Source: Hellea balneolensis DSM 19091
GTDB lineage: Bacteria; Pseudomonadota; Alphaproteobacteria; Caulobacterales; Maricaulaceae
Assembly: GCF_000428525.1 (NCBI RefSeq)
Contig: NZ_AUAC01000002.1
Span: forward strand, 806,001 to 870,000
Length of the DNA: 64,000 bases
Direction: 5' to 3'
Shown: one piece after another, positions 18,537 to 27,568 of the stretch
Position numbering within the stretch: position 1 is the first letter of the stretch
Layout of the letters: every line of letters starts with the position of its first letter
Position numbers and translations under genes: made by a program
The notes under the pieces: model-generated
What the model saw: the letters and a program-made list of their open reading frames with translations, nothing else
Databases searched by the model: none
Told to the model about the DNA's origin: nothing

Positions 18537-18870
18537 AAGCAGTCTTTTTCATTTCAGGCTTGTCAGCGGATGACTCGCCTCGGTCTTTACTCGCGAGTTT
18601 TGCCTTGGCTTTCATAGCGGCTAGATTTGCAGCATTAGAAAAACTCGGCCTAGGTTTAATCAACGGGACTTTATCAGTAGCTAACTTACTTAGCTTGTCA
18701 TCTTGCATCAGAGCAGGGTCGGTCGTTGACACTTTTGGCGTGTAAGTTTGCCAAGGCGCATTACGCATGCCAAATCCAAATCCGCCGCCATGCATATCAC
18801 AAGCATTTGCCGCGCCGCTCAATGCGAGTGACGCTAGAAGTATTGAAGATGCTAAAATTGATTTTTTCAT
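18523..18870 (-). CDS. Small secreted protein of unknown function
   Basis: A 115-aa protein beginning at the ATG at 18870 with a clear signal peptide (MKKSILASSILLASLALSG, cleavage after ANA). The mature part starts CDMHGGGFGFGMRN, a Cys/Met/His/Gly-rich stretch that could bind metal, and ends in a Lys/Ala-rich basic tail (KAKAKLASKDRG onward). A longer in-frame version exists upstream but would bury the signal. It is convergent with and overlaps the permease gene by 14 bp. I recognise no family; a role in metal stress is only a guess from position and composition. Confidence 0.6.
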   Translation of the reverse strand: MKKSILASSILLASLALSGAANACDMHGGGFGFGMRNAPWQTYTPKVSTTDPALMQDDKLSKLATDKVPLIKPRPSFSNAANLAAMKAKAKLASKDRGESSADKPEMKKTASKRG

Positions 18871-19018
18871 GAGAATTATATTGCAGAAATTCATATTATC
18901 GTCAATGCGACGCGCCATCACGTTAATGAGAGAGAATGATGACAGGGCAACAGCTATCTTTCCCAGAAACAATCGAAAAATCAGTCTGAATTCGATACCC
19001 AGCAATAGTTCAAACCCT

Positions 19019-20218
19019 TCACAATGGCGACTTAGTGACATCGAAGCTGTAAAGCCAATCAAGGCGTTTTTTTATAAGGTTCGGCAATATATGCCCCGCG
19101 AGCCACATGGGAGAATAGGTTGCTATTTGCCTGAGAACAGTGGCTTGATGAAAAGTATTCATATTGCTTCGCGAGGCCTGTTGCGCTTTTTGCGTTCGCG
19201 GTAAGCGTAAATTTTCATAAGCTTTCAAAGAGGCCTGAACAGACCTTCCATTTTTCGAGAGCTCGCGCGCGATGACCCAACCATCTTCAACCGCCATGGC
19301 CGCGCCTTGTGCCATAAAAGGTAACATAGGATGTGCGGCATCGCCCAGCAAAGCGGCAGAACCGTCAACCCAACAGCTTAAAGGGTCACGATCAAATAGC
19401 GCCCAGCGGTAAAATGAGTCGGGCGAAGCGCATTTCAAAATCGACTTTATTATGGGGTCCCAGCCCGAAAAATCACTAAGAGCCTCCTCTTTATTCCCTT
19501 TCTGTAACCAGCTTTCATCTGACCATTTATCTGTCTCAACAACGCCAACAAAATTCACCAATTCTCCACTGCGAATGCGGTAGGTTACGGCATGGCGCTT
19601 CCGCCCCATCCAAACGCATGCCGTTGAGGCGGGCGCGTTTTCTCCCAATGCCTCAAGGGGCACGACAGCCCGCCACGCGATATTTCCCGTAAATCTGGGC
19701 GTGTCAGGCCTCAACATCTTCGCGCGGATCTTTGATTTAATTCCATCCGCTGCTATCAAGACATCCGCAGTTACCTTGCGGCCATCTGAGAGCTGAATGG
19801 TAACGCCCTTCTTGCTAAGTTTATAATCCTCAATGCCGACTCCTAACTTCAGGCTCTTTGGGGAACGCGCGATTAAGGCCGTCTTCAGGGCGGTAACATA
19901 ATCAGCGCGGTGGATGTGAAGATAGGATGCCCCCCATCTTTCAAGAGATTTTTCATCTAGGGGAACGTTAAAAATGCGGCGCCCGCTCTCGCCCATGCGT
20001 GCTTCTAGAGCTTCAGGCCTGAAAGCGGTTTGGCTGATAAGCGCATCTATACTCAAGGCCTTAAAAACCTTCATAGCATTTGGCGGGAGCTGTATCCCGG
20101 CACCAACTTCGCTGAGCTCTGAGGCTTGCTCAAAAATAATCACCTCATGGCCAAAATGAAGACAGCATAATGCAGCTGTAAGTCCGCCAATACCTGCGCC
20201 TGCGATTATAACTCTCAT
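19019..20218 (-). CDS. FAD-dependent monooxygenase, salicylate hydroxylase-like
   Basis: Group A flavoprotein monooxygenase (399 aa). It has an N-terminal FAD-binding GAGIGGLTAALCC, the DG motif around VLIAADGIKSKIR (about residues 150-162) and the second FAD motif ALLGDAAHPMLPFMAQGAAM (about 288-307). Relatives hydroxylate aromatic acids or ubiquinone precursors; the retained sequence does not settle the substrate. It is alone on its strand, separated by 71 bp from the TauE/SafE gene upstream. Confidence 0.9.
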   Translation of the reverse strand: MRVIIAGAGIGGLTAALCCLHFGHEVIIFEQASELSEVGAGIQLPPNAMKVFKALSIDALISQTAFRPEALEARMGESGRRIFNVPLDEKSLERWGASYLHIHRADYVTALKTALIARSPKSLKLGVGIEDYKLSKKGVTIQLSDGRKVTADVLIAADGIKSKIRAKMLRPDTPRFTGNIAWRAVVPLEALGENAPASTACVWMGRKRHAVTYRIRSGELVNFVGVVETDKWSDESWLQKGNKEEALSDFSGWDPIIKSILKCASPDSFYRWALFDRDPLSCWVDGSAALLGDAAHPMLPFMAQGAAMAVEDGWVIARELSKNGRSVQASLKAYENLRLPRTQKAQQASRSNMNTFHQATVLRQIATYSPMWLAGHILPNLIKKRLDWLYSFDVTKSPL

Positions 20219-20289
20219 GAGCCGTGTCTATAGGATTTAGACGATTATGACCACGCTCTTATCACCGCATAGTTAAGTCGGCGGCAGAT

Positions 20290-21057
20290 CTAAAACATAA
20301 CTATATTCATCCATTTCAAGATTAAACGCATGGCGACGTATAAAATTAGTATAGCTGTAAGCCGTTTAAGGATAAGAGGCTCAAGACGTTGTGAAGCCAT
20401 CCAAGATCCTATTTGGCCACCTAAAAAGACGGCGATAAGCAATGGCCAATAAGGCGCAGCAAGACCTAGGAGGTCATGGCCTGAGAGCTTCATGATCTGA
20501 CCCGTCAGGCCTGATATTGAATTGACTAGAATAAAAAGACTACAGGCTGCCGCGATTTTGCGAGGTGTGTCCCAGCGTAGCGCGTAAAGAACTGGGGCAA
20601 GAAATATTCCGCCGCCAATACCGACAAGCCCAGAAATTAAACCAATACCCCCCCCTGACAGAAGCGATATTACTAATGTGGTAGAGAGTTTCTCATCAGG
20701 CGCAACTACGACATCCCGCTGCCACAACAACCTCAGACCACTTAACAATAAAGACACGCCCAATAGAGCTATGAAGAGCGTTTCTGAAATAGGCAATCTA
20801 CCGCCAATCCAAGCTGCAGGTACAGAAGCCAACATAAACGGCAAGAGGGCTTTGGGCGCAACAAGCCCCGCTTTAGAAAATCTCCATAACCCGCCTGAAA
20901 CCACGATGATATTGCAAGCCAAAGCAATGGCCGGCAAGACACGGTAATCAGTCCCGTTCAGAACCAAAAGGGCATTATAGGTAGAGCCTCCGCCAAACCC
21001 TACAGCGGCATAGAAGACAGCAATTACGAAAAACAGAATTAGTAAATAGCCAGGCAT
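20290..21057 (-). CDS. TauE/SafE family anion exporter
   Basis: Polytopic membrane protein (255 aa, about eight spans) of the TauE/SafE (DUF81) family, transporters linked to sulfite, sulfoacetate or other organic anions. The two family half-repeats are visible: the N-terminal AVGFGGGSTYNALLVL and the central GLISGLVGIGGGIFLAPVL. The substrate cannot be told. It may share a transcript with the monooxygenase gene 71 bp downstream. Confidence 0.9.
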   Translation of the reverse strand: MPGYLLILFFVIAVFYAAVGFGGGSTYNALLVLNGTDYRVLPAIALACNIIVVSGGLWRFSKAGLVAPKALLPFMLASVPAAWIGGRLPISETLFIALLGVSLLLSGLRLLWQRDVVVAPDEKLSTTLVISLLSGGGIGLISGLVGIGGGIFLAPVLYALRWDTPRKIAAACSLFILVNSISGLTGQIMKLSGHDLLGLAAPYWPLLIAVFLGGQIGSWMASQRLEPLILKRLTAILILYVAMRLILKWMNIVMF

Positions 21058-21469
21058 TGTGACTGGCTTTAAAGCCTATTGGATGCGATAGCGATAGCCT
21101 GGCTGAAAAGAAACCAGGCAATAAGGCGCTATTCCTTAGATTTAATTCTAGCGAAGCTTAATTATGCTTTAGGATTGAATTGAAAAAAGGCCTCCACAAT
21201 CAGCGATACTGTGGGATAAAGCTGCTGTGAAGGCCTTTCCAAGTTATCCTAGGCATGGTCACAAATTTCTTTGTGATTGTTAATTTTTCAAGACCTGTGG
21301 GCGACAATAATCTATCGAAACTATATGCATAAGAAGAACATTCCAATTGCTTGGAGAATCATCAATACACATAACTGAGCGTTCTAAAATAACTTGGCCT
21401 ATGTAGATGAATGAGAGTAGCTCGATCAGGTGACGTCAGTATTAAGATTAGCCGTCAAAGCAGATAATA
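21058..21469. other. Non-coding stretch between the transporter and the LuxR gene
   Basis: About 410 bp without a credible gene. It contains the terminator at 21183-21238; the remainder is AT-rich, and I see no further strong motif. The promoter of the TauE/SafE gene should lie in the left part. Confidence 0.6.
21183..21238 (-). terminator. Intrinsic terminator downstream of the LuxR-type gene
   Basis: AAAGGCCTCCACA (21186-21198) pairs with TGTGAAGGCCTTT (21226-21238), a 13-bp stem with one mismatch and a 27-nt loop. On the minus strand it runs into TTTTTT, so it ends transcription coming from the LuxR-type gene about 230 bp upstream. Confidence 0.65.
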
Positions 21470-22195
21470 TTAAAGGCTGACCAAACCATTACTGATTCCA
21501 TACAAACAGGCCGAAGTTCTATCATTCGTGCCTGTCTTAAGAAAAATGCGGCGGACATAAGTATTTACTGTGTGCGGCGAAATCCCCAGGATTTCAGCGA
21601 TGACGCTATTACTTTTACCGCGCGCTATCCAAGATAGAATCTCTATTTCGCGCTCAGTCAGGCTTATGCTCTCCTGAAGAGCCCGAACCTTGATTTTGCA
21701 AAGCGCTTGATGCGTGTTTTGACATACCCATTTCATAAGGCGAATTTCATCGTCGCTGAAATCCTCTCCTCCAATACCGCTCACCAATGTAAAATACCCT
21801 GAGCGTCCCAATGGGCCGTGAACAGTAAAGCTAATTCCACTAAGCTGATCAGCTTTGGGGGCTATAACCCTAGTTTGCACCACTGGCGTGAGTGTGCCAT
21901 TCGCAAAACTCCACTGATGATCTTTCATTGCCCCTAAGGCGATTTTTTCAGGGGATAGCTTAGAAAAGAGGTTATTCATGGTCTCTTTGATGTCATCGTC
22001 GGTTGTGTCAAAGAAATGTTTCAAGGACGACTTTTTCGCAAAATCAGCCGCTCCAGCCGATGGCAAGTGGTGATACTGCACAGCTCTCGCACGGCACAGT
22101 TTTAAATAACTGAATAGCGTGGTCCAGATATCGCCTTCCGTTGACGATTTCTCAATTGTGTCCAGCGCCTGATCTAGTGAAGCGTACACTGTCAT
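21470..22195 (-). CDS. LuxR family transcriptional regulator (orphan)
   Basis: A 241-aa regulator. An N-terminal domain of about 160 residues is consistent with an autoinducer-binding-type fold. The C-terminal LuxR helix-turn-helix runs SLTEREIEILSWIARGKSNS, then IAEILGISPHTVNTYVRRIF. I start at 22195 because GGAGGGG sits 5 nt upstream; the alternative ATG at 22213 would place this ribosome site inside the gene. No luxI-type synthase is in the window, so it would be a LuxR solo responding to exogenous or unrelated ligands. Confidence 0.87.
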   Translation of the reverse strand: MTVYASLDQALDTIEKSSTEGDIWTTLFSYLKLCRARAVQYHHLPSAGAADFAKKSSLKHFFDTTDDDIKETMNNLFSKLSPEKIALGAMKDHQWSFANGTLTPVVQTRVIAPKADQLSGISFTVHGPLGRSGYFTLVSGIGGEDFSDDEIRLMKWVCQNTHQALCKIKVRALQESISLTEREIEILSWIARGKSNSVIAEILGISPHTVNTYVRRIFLKTGTNDRTSACLYGISNGLVSL

Positions 22196-22386
22196 AACGT
22201 CCCCTCCGGTCACAGCTTGATTACCGTAACACCGGGCCCGACATTTAGTGATTTATGAGCCCGTTTCGTTCTAACTTACAACTTAGAACGACTTGAATGA
22301 GTATTCTATTTAGTCCCACAGTAAATTTATTGAGGCGTTTTGCTTTGAAGTGCAAGTGTCAATTAAACAAATTTGGCGCTTATATA

Positions 22387-22884
22387 TTAAAATATAGACG
22401 TAACGGTGCTGTTTTCACCCGTCTGGACAGAATCTAGTTGCAAGTTTTGATGTAGTGTCATCATGACGCGAAGTGCGTGTTCTATATCTTGCTCTGATAA
22501 TCCTGCATATAACTCAGCTATAAACCGGTCATATTTGGCCATGGTATTCTGACGTGTCTTTGAACCCAAAGGCGTCAGCTTAAAGGAAGATAACGGGTTA
22601 ATGCCTTTGCCTTTAATGTCTGCCAAGAGGCCTTTTTGGATGAGCGACGCAATTGCTTTAGTGGCACTTTCATCACTTAGATCAGCGTGAGCCGATAGTT
22701 CTGTAAAACTCAAAGATCCTTTGTCCCAATGTGCACGCAATATATAAAATTCAGATAAGTTGCATCCGCTATCATCTAATAAGCATGGCAACTTACGTTC
22801 CGTTTCCAGATACAGAGATCGTATCTGGTAGTCTAAAAAAGAGGCTTTGGTGGTATCCGCATTCACATTAAAATCCATTGTCAT
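22387..22884 (-). CDS. MarR-like winged-helix regulator
   Basis: A 165-aa DNA-binding protein with MarR-type layout: an N-terminal dimerisation helix, a winged helix around LSFTELSAHADLSDESATKAIASLIQ (about residues 57-82), a wing near GKGINPLSSFKLT, and C-terminal helices. The motif agreement is moderate. Such repressors often control adjacent or divergent genes in response to small ligands. It lies 191 bp upstream of the LuxR-type gene on the same strand and is divergent from radA. Confidence 0.7.
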   Translation of the reverse strand: MTMDFNVNADTTKASFLDYQIRSLYLETERKLPCLLDDSGCNLSEFYILRAHWDKGSLSFTELSAHADLSDESATKAIASLIQKGLLADIKGKGINPLSSFKLTPLGSKTRQNTMAKYDRFIAELYAGLSEQDIEHALRVMMTLHQNLQLDSVQTGENSTVTSIF

Positions 22885-23125
22885 TCTGCGGACGCAACAA
22901 AAAGCAATTCACAACCGGAAAGCAGTTTTGTTTAAAGAAAAGCCCACATTCAATTCTATTTTTTTCGCGCTCTTATAGTATAAACGTAGTTTATGCATGT
23001 CACTTAACTCGCCTACGCCTAATTTTAGACATTACAATTAAAGAATCTTATGACGTGTTCCGTTCAAGTTAAATTCGCTAAGGCCTATTGAATATCTAAC
23101 ATTCTGTCTGAGATATTTAAGACAT

Positions 23126-23139
23126 ATCTGCATTCAGAT
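23126..23139. promoter_or_regulatory. Palindrome, possible operator
   Basis: ATCTG, 4-nt centre, CAGAT: a perfect 5-bp dyad located 34 bp before the radA -35. It could be a binding site for the MarR-like or LuxR-like regulator encoded next door, but its short arms make chance possible. Confidence 0.3.
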
Positions 23140-23172
23140 CGGAGCCGAAACGGAACAAAGCATAAACATTTG

Positions 23173-23200
23173 TTGACATACAGACCTCGAAAGATAATAT
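23173..23200 (+). promoter_or_regulatory. Sigma-70-type promoter of radA
   Basis: A consensus -35 TTGACA (23173-23178) and a good -10 TAATAT (23195-23200) at 16-bp spacing, 22 bp before the radA ATG. The ribosome site GGAGA follows at 23212. This is the clearest housekeeping promoter in the window. Confidence 0.75.
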
Positions 23201-23221
23201 ACTTACGAAACGGAGACATAC

Positions 23222-24646
23222 ATGCCCAAACCTTCATCTTGCTTTGTATGTCAATCCTGCGGGTCTGTGCATTCTAAATGGGCCGGACGCTGTGATAGTT
23301 GCGGTGAATGGAATGTCCTTGTCGAAGAAATTACAAGCCAGCATTCAAATTCTCCGCGTAAAGGTGGCAAAAAAGGTAGAGGCATAGATTTTATCGACCT
23401 TGGCGGCGAAAGCGCAGATGTCCCTCGCCTTAAAACAAATATTGCAGAACTTGACCGCGTCACGGGCGGAGGCTTAGTGCCGGGATCTGCGCTTCTTGTT
23501 GGCGGAGATCCGGGTATTGGTAAATCCACATTACTTCTGCAAGCGGTCGGGAAGCTTGCGAAGTCCGGCCTCAAGACAGCTTATATTTCAGGCGAGGAAT
23601 CAGCGGGGCAAGTCCGCCGCCGTGCAAAACGTTTGGGCGTCTCGGATGCCCCCGTATCACTGGCTTCAGAGACATCCCTTGGGCCGATATTAGACGGCTT
23701 AATGGCGGAACGTCCCGATGTGGTTATCATAGACTCTATACAAACACTTTGGACAGATCAGCTTGGCGCCGCCCCAGGAACTGTGGCGCAAGTCAGAGCT
23801 TGCGCTCAAGAACTCACCCGCTTTGCTAAAAAGCGCGGGGCCTGTGTTATTCTTGTGGGCCATGTGACCAAAGACGGGCAAATCGCAGGGCCTCGTGTTG
23901 TTGAACATATGGTAGATGCCGTGCTTTATTTTGAAGGTGATCGCGCGCATCAATTCCGAATCCTAAGGGCGCATAAAAACCGGTTTGGTCCAACAGATGA
24001 AATTGGCGTTTTTGAGATGCGCGATACAGGCCTCTCCGAAGTGCCTAACCCCTCTGCCCTCTTTCTCGATGGCCGCGGCGAAGCATCATCCGGCGCGGCT
24101 GTTTTTGCTGGGCTGGAAGGCACGCGCCCCGTCTTGACCGAGATACAGGCCCTTGTGGCCCCAGCAGCTTTTGGAACGCCGCGCCGCGCTGTTGTCGGAT
24201 GGGATAGCGGGCGCCTCGCCATGGTTCTTGCTGTGCTAGAAGCGCGTTGCGGCGTCAGCTTCGCTGGTAAAGACGTGTACCTAAATGTAGCGGGCGGATT
24301 GCGCATCAATGAGCCCGCAGCAGACTTGGCTGTGGCCGCAGCGATAGCCTCTTCTGCTTTTGACGTCCCTTTACCTAAAGATAGCGTTGTTTTCGGCGAA
24401 ATCAGCCTGTCAGGTGATGTCCGTCCGGTCGGGCGCTCAGATGCCCGCTTGAAAGAAGCTGCGAAACTTGGCTTCAAGACAGCGATCACGGCAACTCCAT
24501 CAAAAAAATCTACTAAAAATGATAATTTTGCCCTGCCAATCGTTGCAATCAAGGCTTTGCCTGACTTGATTAGCCGTGTAGAAGCCAGCTCAGAACGCGG
24601 CTTGGAAGACGATTCTGCTTGGGGGTCTTCCGTAAAAGCCGCCTAA
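23222..24646 (+). CDS. radA: DNA repair protein RadA
   Basis: RecA-like branch-migration ATPase of recombinational repair (474 aa). It has an N-terminal C4 zinc finger (CQSCGSVHSKWAGRCDSCGE), Walker A GGDPGIGKSTL near residues 96-106, the RadA-specific KNRFGPT motif near residue 252, and a C-terminal Lon-like domain ending in a short acidic tail. It heads the radA-cvpA-purF-SDR run, with a good promoter upstream. Confidence 0.97.
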   Translation: MPKPSSCFVCQSCGSVHSKWAGRCDSCGEWNVLVEEITSQHSNSPRKGGKKGRGIDFIDLGGESADVPRLKTNIAELDRVTGGGLVPGSALLVGGDPGIGKSTLLLQAVGKLAKSGLKTAYISGEESAGQVRRRAKRLGVSDAPVSLASETSLGPILDGLMAERPDVVIIDSIQTLWTDQLGAAPGTVAQVRACAQELTRFAKKRGACVILVGHVTKDGQIAGPRVVEHMVDAVLYFEGDRAHQFRILRAHKNRFGPTDEIGVFEMRDTGLSEVPNPSALFLDGRGEASSGAAVFAGLEGTRPVLTEIQALVAPAAFGTPRRAVVGWDSGRLAMVLAVLEARCGVSFAGKDVYLNVAGGLRINEPAADLAVAAAIASSAFDVPLPKDSVVFGEISLSGDVRPVGRSDARLKEAAKLGFKTAITATPSKKSTKNDNFALPIVAIKALPDLISRVEASSERGLEDDSAWGSSVKAA

Positions 24647-24663
24647 AATGGTGAGCGCCACAT

Positions 24664-25347
24664 ATGAGTATAGGCCCTTGGGACTTTAACGGCTTTGATA
24701 TTGTCGTTCTTCTGATACTTTTGATTTCTTTGCTTTATGCGGCAAACCGCGGCTTGATGCGTGAGCTCACGTCTATATTAGCACTTTTTATCGCTGCGTC
24801 GGTCGCGCTTTTCGCTTATGGGCGGTATCGCTTTGCCGCGCAGGATTTAATATCGCCTTCATGGCTTGCTGATGGAGCTCTTGGCCTTGGCGTTTTCGCG
24901 CTTGCTTACATGATTATGGTGTTCTTGCTCAGCGGAATTGTCAAAAAACTTAAGGGCAAAGAGATCGGTCTTATAGACAGACTCTTTGGCGCAGGTTTTG
25001 GGGTTGCGCGCGGGCTAGTGGTCGCCGCTCTGGGTGTTTTGCTCTTAACTTCGCAATATCGCGAGTCACAGGAAGCACAGGAGTTTAAGGATTACATGGC
25101 TGAAAATCAGGAACAGTTTTCACCAGAAATGCTAGAAAAAATGCCGCGCGGCATGCGCGAGCAAATGGAAGCTCCGCCTGCTAAGTTGCCAGCTATGCTA
25201 GAAGGCTCGACCTTTTACCCTCTATTGGCAAAAATCGGGACGGGCATACAAGCCTTGCCCTACGCCAAAGCGCGCTCATATGCTGATCGCTTAAGAGAAG
25301 GTGATGTTGAAGGCGCTGTGAACCAGATTGGTGAGGAGTTAAAGTGA
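24664..25347 (+). CDS. cvpA: CvpA family membrane protein
   Basis: Inner-membrane protein of the CvpA/colicin V production family (227 aa). Four hydrophobic spans cover residues about 10-115, starting with the family-typical FDIVVLLILLISLLYAANRG, and are followed by a soluble charged tail. The molecular function is unsettled. Its position immediately before purF, with a 4-bp overlap, is the conserved one in many proteobacteria. Confidence 0.9.
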   Translation: MSIGPWDFNGFDIVVLLILLISLLYAANRGLMRELTSILALFIAASVALFAYGRYRFAAQDLISPSWLADGALGLGVFALAYMIMVFLLSGIVKKLKGKEIGLIDRLFGAGFGVARGLVVAALGVLLLTSQYRESQEAQEFKDYMAENQEQFSPEMLEKMPRGMREQMEAPPAKLPAMLEGSTFYPLLAKIGTGIQALPYAKARSYADRLREGDVEGAVNQIGEELK

Positions 25348-26831
25348 TGACCGATAATATCCAAAACCCTGTCTGCGAATTTGACCCTGATGAAGATAAA
25401 ATTAAAGAAGAATGCGGCGTCTTTGGAATTTTTGGGATTGAAAATGCAGCCTCAATGACAGCGCTCGGCCTACATGCCTTACAACATCGCGGCCAAGAGG
25501 CTTGCGGTATTGCCACAAGTGACGGAGACACATTCCACACGGAACGGCACTTTGGATTAGTGGGCGATAATTTTACAGGGGACGACCCATCTGAACGCCT
25601 TCCAGGTTTCGTCTCCATTGGACATAATCGATACTCCACTGCTGGCGGGCAAAAAACCTTAAGGAACGTGCAGCCCCTCTATGCTGAGCTTCATACTGGC
25701 GGATTTGCTCTTGCGCATAATGGTCACATTACCAATGCCTATACGATCCGGGATCAGCTAAACGAAGCGGGCGCATTGTTCCAAAGTACATCCGATACCG
25801 AAGTCGTCTTGCACCTGATAGCGCGGGCTAAAAGTGGCGAATTTATTGACCGCTTTATTTCGGCCATTCGCCAAGTTGAGGGCGGTTATGCCTTTGTGGG
25901 CATGACGAAGGATACACTCGTCGGTGCAAGAGACCGCCTCGGCATTCGGCCTCTACTAATTGGCCGCTTGGGCGACAGCTATGTTCTGGCCTCCGAGACC
26001 GTTGCGCTTGATATGATTTCTGCGGAGTTTGTGCGCGAGGTTGAACCGGGCGAAGTCGTCGCCATTAATGTAGATGGTATTCGCTCATTCCGCGCCTTCC
26101 CGAAAGCAGAATCGCGGCCTTGCATTTTTGAATTTGTTTATTTCGCACGGCCTGACAGTATCGTTAGCGGCAAGTCCGTTTATGAGGTGCGTAAACGCAT
26201 GGGACAGCGCCTTGCACAAGAAACACCTGCCGAGGTGGATGTTATTATTCCTGTTCCCGATAGCGGTGTACCCGCAGCCCTCGGCTTTTCCCAAGAAACA
26301 GGTATTCCTTTCGAGCTTGGCATTATCCGCAATCACTATGTCGGACGAACCTTTATACAGCCCACACAGCAAATTCGAGATATGGGCGTGCGGCTTAAAC
26401 ACTCCGCTAACCGCGCCATGATTGAAGGCAAGCGTGTATTGCTCGTTGACGACTCAATTGTACGCGGAACGACTTCCACAAAAATTGTACGCATGATTAA
26501 AGCCGCCGGCGCAAAAGAAGTTCACTTCCGCTCCGCCTCCCCGCCCATAAAACACCCTGATCATTACGGCATTGATATGCCGACAAAGGAAAAACTTATT
26601 GCGGCGAATTATTCGCTTAAAGCCATGACAGAAATGCTCGAAGTGGACAGCCTCGGCTTCCTCTCAGTTGAAGGCCTTTATTGGGCCATGGGCGAGGACT
26701 ATCGTTCAGAGGACTGTCCACAATATACGGATCATTGCTTTACAGGCGAATATCCGACACCACTCATTGATCGGGACAGAAAACTACTGGATGGGTCCAA
26801 ACAACTCTCATTCCTTGTGGAAGTGGCTTAG
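25344..26831 (+). CDS. purF: Amidophosphoribosyltransferase
   Basis: First committed enzyme of purine synthesis: it transfers glutamine amide nitrogen to PRPP, giving phosphoribosylamine. In the 495-aa protein the N-terminal nucleophile Cys is in EECGVFGIFG (Cys24 of the reading frame, probably exposed by processing of the leader). The glutamine amidotransferase domain follows, then the PRPP-binding motif VLLVDDSIVRGTTS in the C-terminal phosphoribosyltransferase domain. It is coupled to cvpA by a 4-bp overlap and followed after 5 bp by an SDR gene. Confidence 0.97.
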   Translation: MMTDNIQNPVCEFDPDEDKIKEECGVFGIFGIENAASMTALGLHALQHRGQEACGIATSDGDTFHTERHFGLVGDNFTGDDPSERLPGFVSIGHNRYSTAGGQKTLRNVQPLYAELHTGGFALAHNGHITNAYTIRDQLNEAGALFQSTSDTEVVLHLIARAKSGEFIDRFISAIRQVEGGYAFVGMTKDTLVGARDRLGIRPLLIGRLGDSYVLASETVALDMISAEFVREVEPGEVVAINVDGIRSFRAFPKAESRPCIFEFVYFARPDSIVSGKSVYEVRKRMGQRLAQETPAEVDVIIPVPDSGVPAALGFSQETGIPFELGIIRNHYVGRTFIQPTQQIRDMGVRLKHSANRAMIEGKRVLLVDDSIVRGTTSTKIVRMIKAAGAKEVHFRSASPPIKHPDHYGIDMPTKEKLIAANYSLKAMTEMLEVDSLGFLSVEGLYWAMGEDYRSEDCPQYTDHCFTGEYPTPLIDRDRKLLDGSKQLSFLVEVA

Positions 26832-26836
26832 GCAAA

Positions 26837-27568
26837 ATGTCAAACAAAGCTTTAGACGGACGCGTCACATTAGTGACAGGCGCTTCACGCGGCATTGGCT
26901 ATCAGGCCGCCCTCGCCCTCGCAAAAGCAGGATCTCATATCATTGCAACAGCTCGCACCCAAGGCGGGCTTGAAGACCTTGATGATGCTATCAAAGCTGA
27001 GGGCGGCGAGTGCACTCTTGTGCCTATGGATTTGAAAAATGGCGACGGTATAGATCAGCTCGGCAAAATCATTCACGAACGATGGGGCAAGCTTGACGGC
27101 TTTTTAGCCAATGCCGGCACGCTAGGTGAAATCACCCCTGCCCCGCACACCACGCCCAAAACATGGGAAGATGTGATGACGATTAACCTGACGGCCAATT
27201 ACCGCTTCATCAGATCCTTAGACCCACTTCTTCGGGCCGCAGATGCTGGCCGCGCGGTGTTTTTAACGTCTGGTGTCGCGCAAACGCACCGCGCCTATTG
27301 GGGGGCTTATGCTGCCTCCAAGGCCGCCCTGGAAGCATTTGTCTCTTGCTATGCTAAAGAAGCGGAGGTCACAAACCTAAAGGTCAATTTGTTAAATCCT
27401 GGCGCGACACGCACGGCCATGCGCGCCAAGGCCATGCCAGGCGAAGACCCGAAGGCTTTGCCTAACCCCTCGGATTTAGCGCCTCTTATTGTTGAGATGC
27501 TCTCTCCGGTTTATAAAGCGAATGATACGATCGTCACTTTCAGAGAAACCGTATACTTCAAAGCTTAA
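26837..27568 (+). CDS. SDR family oxidoreductase
   Basis: Classical short-chain dehydrogenase/reductase (243 aa). It has the nucleotide-binding TGASRGIGYQ at about residues 15-24, the NAG motif, the active-site Ser in FLTSGVAQ, and YAASKAAL with catalytic Tyr and Lys. Homologues found just after purF in alphaproteobacteria are of unknown substrate; the enzyme could act in fatty-acid or secondary metabolism. It is probably co-transcribed with purF (5-bp gap) and its stop overlaps that of the convergent alcohol dehydrogenase gene. Confidence 0.9.
   Translation: MSNKALDGRVTLVTGASRGIGYQAALALAKAGSHIIATARTQGGLEDLDDAIKAEGGECTLVPMDLKNGDGIDQLGKIIHERWGKLDGFLANAGTLGEITPAPHTTPKTWEDVMTINLTANYRFIRSLDPLLRAADAGRAVFLTSGVAQTHRAYWGAYAASKAALEAFVSCYAKEAEVTNLKVNLLNPGATRTAMRAKAMPGEDPKALPNPSDLAPLIVEMLSPVYKANDTIVTFRETVYFKA

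Larger units (their letters stand above)
22885..23221. other. Intergenic region between the MarR-like gene and radA
   Basis: About 340 bp without a gene between divergent genes. It contains the radA promoter (23173-23200) and a perfect palindrome at 23126-23139. Nothing else is clear. Confidence 0.6.

Noticed and set aside
23950-24552. 200-codon minus-strand frame opposite radA
   Set aside because: Low-complexity Ala/Pro/Ser/Arg composition and no start signal; shadow of radA.
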